Shown here one piece after another: positions 12,046-25,100 of a stretch of 64,000 nt of DNA (position 1 is the first letter of the stretch; every line of letters starts with the position of its first letter). Below the pieces are notes generated by a model. That model saw only the letters and a program-made list of their open reading frames with translations. It did no database searches and was not told the origin of the DNA. This DNA comes from Lichenostomus cassidix (taxonomy: Eukaryota; Chordata; Aves; Passeriformes; Meliphagidae). The DNA is taken from assembly GCA_008360975.2 (NCBI GenBank), contig CM039184.1, forward strand, positions 39,109,797 to 39,173,796, written 5' to 3'. A program made the translations under genes and the position numbers.

Positions 12046-15000
12046 AGAAAGATTATCCATCTCCATTTTTCTTGTGCACCAACCCATTAGTTTGACAACT
12101 TATACTTGATCAAAATATTACCATGCACATTACCAGCAGTCACCAAGTTTATAACTGACAGCACTGGGAACAAATTGCCACAAGCAAGCCTGTAACTTTG
12201 GCCATCCAAAGGCATCTTGAGGCAAAAGAAAAACAAGACAGATCAATCCTGCATTCATTCATTCATTCACAGTCCATACTGCATTTTCATATTTGACAGT
12301 GTTGTTTCTCTCCCCTGTCTCTGTTCAGAGCAGGAATGCTAGTTTTGGAAATCTTTGTGACTTTCAATCAGAATCTCCATAATGCTATTTGAATCATTTT
12401 TAAGATAAACAACCACAATTTAGGAGTGATTCTGCTCCTTCAGGGGCTACATGCTTATCTGACTTTAAAATCACAGTTACTGAAAGACTGTTATGGAAGC
12501 CTGTTGCTCTTCTCTTGAATGTGAACATTTAATACTTTCTCCTCTGCCCTTAATTCCAACAGTCAATATAGCCTGAAAGCACAGCATCAGGCATGTGAAG
12601 TCCGTCTATTTTGCAAATGTTGACTACAACTAGCACAGTATGCCAGCCTTTAAATTTTAGCCATCAGAAGCACTGGGACTTCTGCATTAGTAAGATCTGC
12701 CAATTAAGTTCTGCAACTTGCTATTAATGATGCACTAACTTAGAGCACGAAAAGCTTCCTTACACTCTTCTGGATAAGGTTATATGCAATCAATCCTTGT
12801 TCTTTCACAGGGGAGAGGAAGGTAACACCTGCCTTGGCACCAGGATAGTAACTTTGCTTGGAACTTACTGATCTTATGAATGTACATTCTTAGGTCAGTC
12901 ACTGCCTTAGTCCTCTCTCCCTTGTCCTTCTTTCACACTCTTCCTCCCAGCTGTTACTTTCCTCTCACATCTAAAGTCTCGTTCTCAGAATAATTGCATT
13001 TGGTAGATTTGTGCCTACACAGAAGGTGAAATGTCAGAGTTACTGCAAAGCCTGAAGGGCTAGAATTGGGCTCCCATCACTTCCTGTCCTACTGCTCAGG
13101 GCAATTTGAAACACAAACTCAGGGTTTACTGTTACACTGCTATGACAAAAAACATCAGCTTGCATCTGCACAGCCTGAAACAACAGATCATCTCAGGGCG
13201 TTTCAGTGGAGATGGCCACTGACAGATGGCTCCTGGGCAGGCAGGGCAGGGAAGGTACCTGCCAGGGACTCTGCAGCCTGTGGCAGGGCCTATGCACAAG
13301 AGAGCTGCTCCAGGACAACTCTGCCCCTTCCCCTCCCCCTGCTCCCCTTGTCAGCCTCTGCAGCAAGGACTGTGCTTGTGCAATACAGGCTTGCCAAGAG
13401 GAAAAGGAAGAGCAGGTCAGCTACCACTGACCACTGTGCTTTCAGGTAAGGAAGGTGAGGGTGGATTTAGAGGGAGTTTTGACTGTGTTTAGAGCATTTC
13501 TTTTCCTATTTGTTTTTCCCTATAAAGTCTGAGGTATGTAACATATAGGGATATCAGCCTACAGAGGAATTCTGTATTCTTCTGCCAGTGAAGAATATAG
13601 CACAGGTCATACAGGTTCAATAATACTTCTAAAGCACTGGAGATTACATAATTCATTTAAACTAGTTCCAAGCGTCATTTTGCAAATTGATTTTGACTAG
13701 ACTAAAGTAGAATAAGGGTGGTCAATGTGCAGTTAAGTGCATTAACTTTTTATTCCTCATAAAATCATTTCAGGCTGAACACAAGGACTCCAAACCTCAC
13801 CGCAAGTGATATATATTCTCTTTAAAAGCTACACTAACTTCTGGGAACCTCCAGGGCCAGAGATAGATACACTAATACTTTACCCCCTGCAAAGAGTACT
13901 AGAGAAGTGTGGTCTTTACACAGCTCTGCAGCCCACACAATTATCCCAATGTTTATTGGTCAGCGTAAGTGGAAAGAAATATCAGCACTTTGGGATCTGA
14001 TTAGGCAATTTAATCCCACAAAAGTGGAATTATGAGACTGGCTCTTTCCTACAGTTTCAGTTCCTTTGTGAAGCATGTTCATGTTGTGGGCTTGTTTATT
14101 CTCCTCCAGTGGTCCAAAAAGTGTGTTCATCTGTGAAGTGTGATTGTTCCCAATAGTATTGCCCAGACACTGCTGTAATTTTTGCTAATTTGAAGATAGT
14201 CCTGCAGTTCTCTAAATCTTTTTTTTGTTGCTCATTTAAATACCAAGTATTTTCATGATTCATTCTCAGGTCTCTCAATTTTAGATTCCCATTTTATAGA
14301 CACATATGCAAAAGATGGAAATCAGACCTAGTGTCTAGATTCTCTATAGCTGAATTTTCATTACAGCCAGTAAAAGAGCTGCTGTCAGAAGTTGGCAAGG
14401 TAGTGTCTTCAGCATCTTACTATGAGTGACTTAATTCAGTCAGTTTGGCAGTCTTTCACTTTTCACCTTATTGCTTGAACTGAAAGTTATCAGAGTTAGC
14501 ATTTTCTTACCCAACTAAGAATCCATTTCTTTGTGATGCTGGAGCATCTTTAGGGTTTGCATAGCCAATGTGCTCTTCAGTGAAACCACAGAAACACCAA
14601 GCAAAGAGCACAACCCATACCACTATCCATACTGACTTACTCTAATCTGCATTTAAGTGAGGTTTGACAAAAATTATGATTTGTATTGGTAGAGCTTAAG
14701 GTTTCAGGGTGCTTCAGAGAGCATCGTAGTACAGAGGTCAACATCTCCATGAGTGTCTCCACCTGCATCACCTGTGTCTCCAACTCCTGAGAGTCATAAA
14801 CTTTGCAAGAGAGTGGCAGTGGGAACATTTTGACCTGCTAAAGTAGTAGACTAATCGAAATTTTACTCATTTATTCCTAAAGTTACAATGGTGGTTCTTC
14901 CGTTTGAGCTCCTCTTTATTTCCCTCACTGAAATTACAGTACCAAGTTAGACACAGCCTCACTCAGAGCTGAAGGGGTAAATATAGTGCCTATGTGATAA

Positions 15001-16853
15001 GTTCAGCGAATCAAAGCAACACAATGTCCACTGGTACTCCACACTCCAACGTATGAGTGGCACTCGTTATACTTCTGCTTGAACCCTGGTGCAATCCACA
15101 ACAGCAATCTTTAATTACGGGCACTTAGAAGCTATTGTGAAAGCGAGCAAGAGGCAATATGGAGAGGGGTATGCCAGTTATGAAGATAATGACAATTACC
15201 ATCTTGAAAAGGGAGAAGCTAGTAACTTTAAACACACAGCTAGCTCATGGTATCATTACACTTTCACAAAAAACCTAACTCAGTATTTGGAGGTGATGAT
15301 TTATGAGACCACATTATTTGTTTCTGTATTACATCTGAAGACAGCGCCTCTCAGTGAATGCTAGGACACTGCTAGAGCAAAGTCACAAAACCAAACAACT
15401 GGGTATTTTGTGCAGAAACCAGAGCAGAATGGGAGAGTCCAGCAAAGAAAATTATCACAAAGCCCATGCAGTGAGGATGTCGCAGCAGTGCAGCCCCTGC
15501 AGATGATTCCACAGCGCTGGTGCACCAGAGCCAGTGCAGAGACAGCAGGGCAAGGCTGAGCTGAGCACAGCAGGAGGATGTGGGGATTCAGCACCTTCAG
15601 AAGAGCCAGCAAGGGGCTGCAGAACCCTCGCAAGTGGCTAAAGGGCACAGCATCACTGTCCTGAACAGGAGCTCTCTCTTCAAAAGGGCATGTTCCCTGC
15701 CTTTCAGTATTGCAGGGACTGCCCAAATCTGCATACCTTTCCTCTTCAAACACTAGATGTAATTCATTAAGCAACTTTAGCAAGAGCCTGTTACGTATGC
15801 AAAAGAAATGTACTTCTGTAATTGAAAGACCTTGCTAGCAGTTTCACTTCTGTAAGATCAATCAAAAGCTTGAAATAGGATGTCATGTAGAACTAATGGT
15901 AGTTGCACAAGATCTAGAAGGGAAAGGCAGTGAGAGAGTCATGCACAGCAACATGAAACTGCTGATTTCTGCTTTAGGGACTTATTCAAAAGATTGAAAT
16001 GAGAGAGGGTAGATCTGCCATCATTATACTGGAAGAATAAAGAATGCTTTAAGGCTCAGTACTTCAACCTTTGTGAAACTTTTCCATCACCATCCCAATC
16101 CAGACTTCAAAGCGAGGGTTGACTGGGTTTAGAAAATTAGCCTTATTCTTCAGGGAACTATTTTTGATATACTGTCAATACAGGAGATTACTGTAAGTAT
16201 GAAAACTCACATCACTTGAGCAGTGATAGGAATGTGATTTCCTTGAGTGATGGAAGTCTAAGAAACTAATTTCTGAGTTGTGAAATGTATGTGCTTCTTT
16301 ATCACTATGCATCCCTTATTGTGAGATTCTGGTTTAATAGAGTGTTACAGATATATATTTCTATAATGCTTTCCATTTCACATCTGCAGACAATTATTAT
16401 AATAAGCTTTCTCTCATTGCTTAAAATATGTTTTTTATTACCAGTAAACTTATGAGAAATTATTTACAGTTCCCAGTTGAACCTACATAGAAATTGTTAT
16501 TGCACAACAGTTGGAATTACAAAGACGATATAGACTTGTTAACCATAAATTATAAGACTGCACACACCTTTTAATAGCAATCTAGCCAGAATGTAAAATA
16601 AGCTGTAAGTGAAGGAAGTGTGGGGCACCTATGGCAATTTGCTCATCTGCCATATTGAGACTTGAGGGAGAAGGGAGCAAAGAAGCTGAACAAATTTATG
16701 GTTGTTTGAAATATGATTGTTCCTTACATTCTTGTGGCTTGAATTAGTTTTTCTCTTTACCTTTTAAGGTGTGGAGAGCTAGGAAATACAGAAAGGGAAG
16801 ATCTTTCCTAGCAAGAAATAATTCTCTATCACATTGCAATATCTTTTTTGGTT

Positions 16854-16911
16854 AAAAAAAGACCCCAAACCCCCAAAAACCCCAACCAACCAAACAAGAA
16901 AACAAAACAGC
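16854..16911. repeat. A/C-rich low-complexity tract
   Basis: The tract runs through GACCCCAAACCCCC, AAAAACCCC and CCAACCAACC units with almost no T or G. It is of the same type as the tract near 11947. Confidence 0.8.
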
Positions 16912-19084
16912 TTTTCTTCCCTTTCTTCCCTCACAGGATTTCATCAGAATTTAAGTATCCCCCACTAATAAAATCTAAGCAAACATATAAAGAGGTCCTG
17001 ACATCCTGTCATTAACAAATTAAAGCACTAACATTTTCAGTATTAATTAAAGCTTAAATATACACTTTACTGTTGTGTTCTGCCACATTAATCTCTACCC
17101 CTTCTCTCTACTCCCTCTCACCTTCCCTACTTTACAGCAAAAAAAGCTAAAAGAACAATATCTATTCAGGTTCCTTCAGCTGGGCAGTGAGGAGGGAGTC
17201 AAATAGAGGTGTCCATGGCTACTCTGGAGGAAAGAATGGGTACAGGAGGGAAGGCAGGACAGCAGTTTCCTCCCTCCCCTTCACCAATTGCAGTCACCCA
17301 GCAGCACCCTCAGGTGTGAAACACTGCCCACAGAGGTGATGCTCAGAATCCACCAACACATGTAATGCCCCATGTACTGCAAAACATGGTATAGCTGAGA
17401 CAAGCAAGACTGCAGGAGTTCCAATGAATGCTGCACTGGTAGACTGAGAAAATGTCTGCCCACCTTTCATACCAACCCAGAGAGAGAGAACTCCTGGAGA
17501 CTTATAATATCATGCCTCTGCAACAGTTATGTGAAAGTTGTTTCTATTTTTACTAATTGATGATGACTATTTTGGAAAGATACTAAGTATCTGCTGCAAA
17601 ATTTCACACATTTTCCAAACATGTTTGCATAGAAGTAAGGGCTACCTCCGTCCACAGATTCAAACATTTAAACAGAGAATGCTTCATCCTAAATGAAAGA
17701 CAGTGAAGACATGTAGGTTCTGAGTGGAGGAAAACAATTGTGAAGATGATTAGAATTGGTATTCCCCAATATTAAGATAAGTTGTGCTCATTTGAGCAGA
17801 CATTGCTTTCAATTCTTTGGCCTGTCACAAGAGTCTACTTTTAATTTACACGGTATCCAGGAAGAGATACTGGGAAAGTGACTATTTTGGAATATACTGA
17901 AGTCTTTGTAACATTTTGTACAAAATTCCCTGCAGAAAAATGGAAGCAACTGCATGAGTTAAAGTACCATACAAAGACAAAGACATGTTACTGAGCTTGG
18001 TATACACCTGCAAAGCTACATTCACTCATACAAGAACAGCAATACTACACCAGGACAACCAAAACTTTATCTAGCTCAGCAGGAAAAGAATATAAAAACA
18101 TGGTAAGGACAGATTGCTGTTGTCTCCATCCTATAGCGTAAAAATCTCTCAGTCTGGAATTTAAATATAAATTTAGGACAAAAGTTTTGCAAAATCTTCC
18201 CTGAAGTTGCAAATACTGTGAACAACACCATCTTATTGGTATATTGGCATTTTGGTGTCTGCATTTTGGCAACAAGAACTCAAGCCCTAGAAATAAAATG
18301 GAAAAAAGTGAATTATCTCAAAACTGATCTGCTTGAAATCTAGTATCTTCCACTGTAAGATATGATCTAAAAATCACTTTTTTTTTCTTAATGGGAAGGA
18401 TACACTCCCAAGTGGATGCACAAATGAGTTTCCTGTAATATTCTGCCAGATGCACAGATGGCATGAGATGAGGAAAGTGCTCCTTGCACCAAGTGTGTGA
18501 TAATTTGCATAAAGTATAGGTTCAGTGGATAGGAGCAATACATCTGTACTCATTTAAAAGCCCTATATACTACAACATATTATCGTGCCTCTCTTTATCT
18601 AATTATCACTTCTCCACAGGACAATGATCACAGAATTTTCTGCTGTTGTGGTAAAGAGAAAAATGGGGTATTATATCCCTCCAAGAGTGCAAATGAATTT
18701 TGCTATCTGGCCCATATGTCCAGTTACACAGACTGCAACCCACAGGAGCACTGCTGATAGCAGGATGCCGAAACCAGGGGAGTTCCCCCGCAAAGGTGAA
18801 TAAATCACATCTAGCTTCTATACAAATTCAAAGAATCAGTAAAAGTCACTTTTGTCCATTTCTATCTTACAAGACAAAATGAAGCAAATGACAGCTAATA
18901 GACAGTTACTTTAGCTTTCTTTAAAAAAAACCAAAAACAAACAGCTCTGCTGACAGAATAAACACAGCATTCCTAAGCAACCTGTTCTAATGAAGCACAG
19001 GATTATGGATTGTATTTCCTAAGGCCATGTTCATGTTCTCACATTTGGTCCTCCTTTCTTAAGCAACAGCACCTAGTGGTGATT

Positions 19085-19195
19085 ATCCTAGAATATCCTG
19101 AGTTGGAAAGGTTCCACAAGGATCACTGAGTTCAGGTCCTGGCCCTGCACAGGACAACACCAAGGATCACACCATGTGTCAGAGAGATGAGCACT
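19085..19195 (-). mobile_element. CR1 LINE 3'-tail fragment
   Basis: The plus strand reads CCTAGAATATCCTGAGTTGG, then AAGGTTCCACAAGGATCACTGAG and CTGGCCCTGCACAGGACA. This is the reverse complement of a CR1 3' UTR. It is about 110 bp, 5'-truncated and without coding sequence. It is a different CR1 subfamily from the copies near 55 and 62 kb, judged by the tail wording. Confidence 0.85.
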
Positions 19196-22100
19196 GTCTG
19201 CTCTCTTACAAACAACTTTCCTTCTGTTGCAATCCTTTAAAGGAAGTAGCATATTGTTGATGTTGTCATCATTAATTCACATTCCATTTATGATTTGCTG
19301 TAATTTTTAATTATGTGTGTAATATCATGTTGCTTGCAGCAAACATGCATCTTGTGATGATGTTGATAAGACAAAGCCCTTTCCCAGCTCCTAGCATATG
19401 TTTGGAAGATGGGGACTAACAAGCATTCCCCTTCCTCTACTGCCTGCAGGTATCCCTCCATGGAGCAATGACAAAAAAGCCTTTGTCTCTCACCTTTGTA
19501 AGTGGTCCTGCTTTTAGAAATGTTTGATCACTGAGCTCCCTGCTGAACTCTTATTTCATCTCCACAAATGCAAGAGAGAGGCAGTTTTTTGGGATTTCTG
19601 AATCAGAATCAAACTATGTCCAAATTGTGAAAGGCTGGAAATGAGGTGGCTTGAGGAAAGAGATGGTAAAAGATACAGCTTGGGAACATCTGATTAAAGA
19701 TCTGGAGCTGAGTTCCTAAATACTGTGCCCATGTGAGGTACAGTGCATATGAGAAGAACAGATGAGTCTGTAGGTAGCTGTGGCACTTTTTCCACTTAGT
19801 AACAGAGCCATCACATCTCTCTGATTATTTTCTAGAGCATAGAAAACAATAAGGTGCTCAAACAATCTCTCAGATACAACACAGAACATTTACCTTTCTT
19901 GTGGTCACATCGTATTCCACAAAATAGAGCAAACTTCTCAGGCTTGTACAGGAAAATAGGGTTTTACCTCCAGCCAATCTGGGGTAGCCCAAGCTGTAAA
20001 GCCAACAATCCTCATGAGGCTCAGGAGCAGCTGCAATGAAACTAGTCAGAGGAGGGAATAGTTTTTATCAGAATACAGCTGATATATTACAACAGAATAC
20101 TGTTGACTACAGAGCTACATTATTTGTGCAAGACCAGAAGTGGGAAAAGTTTTCATGTTCCCATGGCAAAAAGATAACAAAAACCCTGTCTCCTTTGTCT
20201 TTTGTATGATTTAGCTTTCTATCAAAGAACAGCAGGACTGAAAATACACTGGTAGAGCCTGGTAAGTGACCTAAACAACCAGTAACAGAAAAAGATCTTT
20301 GAGTGTAATTGAAGATACTCAAGTTTCAGTAGATGGATCTACAGTGTCAGGTACTGCAGCACAGCCTGGGACTGCCACAATCCCCACTGCCAGTTGGAAC
20401 AGGAATTAAAGGCAGAAATGAATGACTCTTGCAAATGAAACAGAAGCTACAAATGCATAATTTGGGAGTTTCCAGCAGCTCAGGGAAGAAGCAATAACTG
20501 ATAGAAAGCTAAGAGCTGCTGAGAGCAGCCTACTAACATTTCATCAGTAAAGGAAGATTTACAGTCAGCTGGGCAAACTGGGACAAGAAGCTGTCTTTGG
20601 GAATGCGCCTCACAGAAATGCTGCAAACTAAAGCATAAAAAAGATCTCTGAAATGCTATGTATATGAAGCATTAGACAATTAATATAGAAAACTTGAGAC
20701 TCTGCAATGCCATAAGCATCTGATACAGATAAAAACCTAATTTATAGAGACGTATCTCAAGCCCTGGAGGCAAAAAAAGAAAAATTAGATCATAAAGCAG
20801 AGAAACACTGGTGTTAGAATTTGGTACAGAAGCAATTAAGGAAGGAGGTTGTCGCAGGATTCATAATGCAGTTTGTATCTACATACGTCTTGAACTGTCT
20901 TTGACTACCTTGCCTTACTTTGGTTTTAAATGGGGGCCAAGGATGTGGGTTGGAGAATCAGTTATCTACAAGAGCCCAAAGAGTTTCAACTGAAAACATA
21001 CTGACAGCCTCAAGCAGTAAGAAAAGTCTTCTGTTATCCAGACACACACAGGTGGGGCCAAATCCAAGAAGGTGCATTAAGAGCACTCATTACAGCCATA
21101 CACCAAAGCCCTGCTTAGCCAGTATCCTACAGCAGGGCAAGGAGATAATGCTGTATCATAGCCTCAGTACCTTTTCCAGCCTTCACATAAATGCAGGTTA
21201 GGGGCTTCCTAAGTCTAAAGGTTATGTCTTTGCATTCAATGGCTTGCTCATCAATTGTCCAAGCACTTACTGAAATCATGTTTAACCACATAAAAACTTT
21301 TCTCAGGCCAAGACTACAAAAAACTCTTGCCTGTAGAAGTGTTAGCTAATGGTGAAAGTTGGTCCCTTCGTCATCTTTTAAAATCAGCACATAAAGAAGT
21401 TTTGCTGCTTATTTCCCTTTGAGGGACTAAAACATATTAGACAACAAGACACAATAGGAGGGTTTTCTAGTTCAGATATCCTAGCAAGACTATTCTAGCT
21501 TTTAGAAAAATAGCCAGATGACAGAAATATGTATTTAGATAATGCCCACAGAAATTAAACATTTGAATATAAACATGCATATTCATTCTGGTATTTCATT
21601 TATTAAAATTTAAAAAAAAGCCAAGCTGTTCCCAGTTTCCTTTTTTTGTGAATCAAGGCTTCTGCTTTATTTTCAGAAATCGAATGCTGTTCCCACTAGC
21701 CTCATCTATCCTTGAAGCATATAACTTACACTACAAACTATTTCCTGGGGTTCTGAACAGTGCTTTGTTCCTTCTCTTTGTTTTGTTATGTGCAAAGTAA
21801 ACACTAATCCCCCTCCAGGCAGAAAGACAGAGTTACTGCTTCTATGTAAGTGACAAGAAGCTCAAAGGTAGCATAAAGTTATTGTGTAACAGAAATGAGA
21901 ACAATAAAGTCAAGTCAAAGTCTTACGGCATTGAAATAATTTATAAAAATATATATAAACAAATACATAAATAAGTAAATAAAAGTTATAAATAAAAAAA
22001 AGTTAAAATAAAAGTAAATAAATAAAAGTAGCATGAACAACTAGAGTTTACACAAGTGGCAATAGAGGACCTGAGCTTATATTTTGACCTCCACACAAAC

Positions 22101-25100
22101 TAAACTGCTAAGAATTAACCACACTTCACACTATCATAATACAGTCTGGATTCAGTGGCTCTCTTGACCAAGGAAAGCAATAACTAAAACACAGAAGATG
22201 GAAGATGACCAGTCTTTTTCTCAACTCATAAGGGACATGCTTTTAAGAAGCAATTTAACTACATTTAAACATTTTCTGCAAGAACTTTGTTTTTCTTCAC
22301 CTGTAAAACTACTGCACATTTAAGGTGGCCAGAAAGGACAAAACAATTACTGTGGAAAATACTTGTAAATATGCAGAATTAGTTTGTTGTTGTACAAGGC
22401 AAATAATTTCATTTTCAAAAGAAAAAAGAAATGGATGCATTTTAGTGCACAGTTCATTTAGCAGTAAGTCTAGCAGTGTCGGTATTCTGATGAGGAAAGT
22501 GGTCCTAAGGGTTGATACATCTAATGACTATAGGAGAATTGATAGTAGAAGAGAGTTCTTTGATGTTTTATTTAAAAGTTTTGCTCAATAATTCAATAAA
22601 GAGATCCATTATAAATCAGGAAAGAGTAAGAGCATGCCACAAGTACAATCCAGTAAAGAATAAAAATCAAGCCTACACAAGGATAGCAAGTATCTGTAAT
22701 TTAGGCAGCATACAATTCACTACTTAACCCTACCAAATTAAGTTATCTGGGGTATAAACCAGCATGGATCTAAACAGCAACTCTGCTGTAACTGTGAGAG
22801 TGAACAGATGAAAAGTACACAGCAGCTCAAATATTTTCATTAACAGACAGACAATGGTCTAGCTTTCTGATCACCTATTGATGCCAGATTTTTTTCCAGG
22901 ATTCCAGGTGAGGCAAATATAAAAAGGAGAAGCAAAAGGTATGTGCTTTGTTCCTTATATCTTTGCCTCTCATCTCTGACCAAGCACTGTCAGGTCAGAT
23001 AGGTACTCCAATGCCTGTTAATGAATCAAAACTATGTTGTGCACAAATTCCAAGAACAGGATTCAACAGGTTTCATTCCAAACAATGAATCTTTTTCTTT
23101 GTAGAAAAACACATTGCTTTATTGCTCCAAAGTCTCAAAAAGAATGTGTGGCACAATAGGATTGGATTTCTAGAATCTCTGGTGGACACACCTACATGGA
23201 CACCTCACTTTCCCCTCAAGCTGCCTGTATTTAGGCTCACATTCAGAAGATTAAAAAGGCTAATTTCTTACATTCCAACATACCTAGCCATTCTATATGT
23301 TCTAGTGGGAACTACAGAATTATTTTGCATAACCTCACAAGGAATCTTCTAGCATCAAGGAAACCAAACCAAATTAGGAAACTCATTTCCACAGAGTCTT
23401 CCATCAAAACATGGCAAATATGGATATTTCCAACAACTCAAGTGCCATAATCACAGTCATTGTTACCTATCCCCTATCTTTGAATCCAAATTTTTTTTTA
23501 ATTGCATTAGCTATTTTTGTTTTATTTTTGTGCCAAAATAAGCAATTCTGAACTAAATGACACCTTTTGGTGTCAACTTCAACTGTAACCTGTCATCAAA
23601 TATCACTCTCTGTAAACAAGACATCTAGGTAGGGGGAAAAAAAGTAAAATTAAAAAAAAAAAATAAAAATCACAACTTCAGGATCTCCTACTACAGCTGC
23701 AACATCACAACTAGATATAGAAGGCTAAGCATTCTGTTTCCTTCCTTCCCTGGAAGTAATATTGCCAATATCTATCCTATTCCAGATAATCCTGATTGTC
23801 CCTTCGGAATACATCATAATTGGTCCCAGATGCTTCTCTGTGGGTATTGATTAATAGTAATAATAGCCATCTTTCTTTCTGACTCGGGTCCCACTGAAGC
23901 ACCCAAGGTCAATATCAACACAAACCAGAACTTAGAAGGACATGACAGTGGTAATATTTGCAAGGAAACAAGATTTTGCTTTAATCAATCTCCTACTACT
24001 TTATATTCCTAATCTGAAGGCAAATGCCACTAGGTTGATATGTCTTCAGATAAAGAATAGCTGCCTTCATTTTATTATCCTAACAGGATTGTGGGAAAAA
24101 AAAATCAATTAAGAAAATCCATGTCTCTAAAAGATTACTTAGGAACAAGCTCCGAGAATTGTATAAACCTTCCTTACACTACAATGTCAGGCATAACTCA
24201 GAAGCCAGATAAAATGGGAAATATAAGCCTGAGGAACTAAACGGAAGTAAAGCAGAACTAAACCAGCTCCTGCTAAGTCTCTTCTGTTTCCTTTCTCACT
24301 TCTGTAAAGCTGTAATAGAACTCTGTTCTGTTTCCATACATGGCAATAAAAGTTAGAATTTGCTATACTTGGCAGTACTTAAATTCCTAAAAGTCAGGCC
24401 TGACAGTCATCTAAATTATGTTAGAAGATCAAAATTTAAAAGGTGTGTGTTGTAAAGGGTTGTGGTAGCATTTTTGAGCTTATTATAACTGTAGAATTGG
24501 GGGTTTGTGCTAATGCTGCTACTGTCTTCAGATACTCATTCTCAGGAAGGCTGGAATAATTTACTCTACCATAAACTAGCCCTGACTTGCCAAATTTACT
24601 TCTTTTCAAGTAGGGTTTGTTCTTTTAAACAAATCATATAAAAAGGTCATTCACATACACAATGTCTTCTGTTGCTATGTTCTTGAGCAAGCGAAGTGTA
24701 AAGCTGTATTTCTGCAGAACCATGATCAAACAGCAGTAAAGTGATGCCCATTCCGGACAGTTTCCCCACAAATAAGTTTCCTCTCCACTTAAATAAGAGG
24801 CATTTAGGGGGTTATTTCCAAATACATTTATGTGAAGTCATAAACCAAACCAAATGGTTACGTACCTCAGAGAAAGTAACAGGCTATTGATTAACATTAT
24901 ACTGACCTCTCTTACATTACAGTTTCTCTTACGTCATGACCCGAGCTGACTGTTTTCAAAGATTTTCAATTACATGCAGCTTGACTTCTTCAGCATCTGA
25001 GAGACCAATGTCTGAACACCCTTATTATGTAGCTTACAAACATTTTATTGCTAGTGCAATAATGCGCCAAGACCTGATGGTTATAGCTCTAACGTGAGAA

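Noticed and set aside
13066..13449. ORF of 127 codons, locally GC-rich
   Set aside because: No recognisable domain, no splice context and low-complexity Arg/Ser/Pro composition; likely chance.
15361..15783. Minus-strand ORF of 140 codons
   Set aside because: Cys/Leu-rich chance ORF without homology that I recognise and no promoter or splice support.
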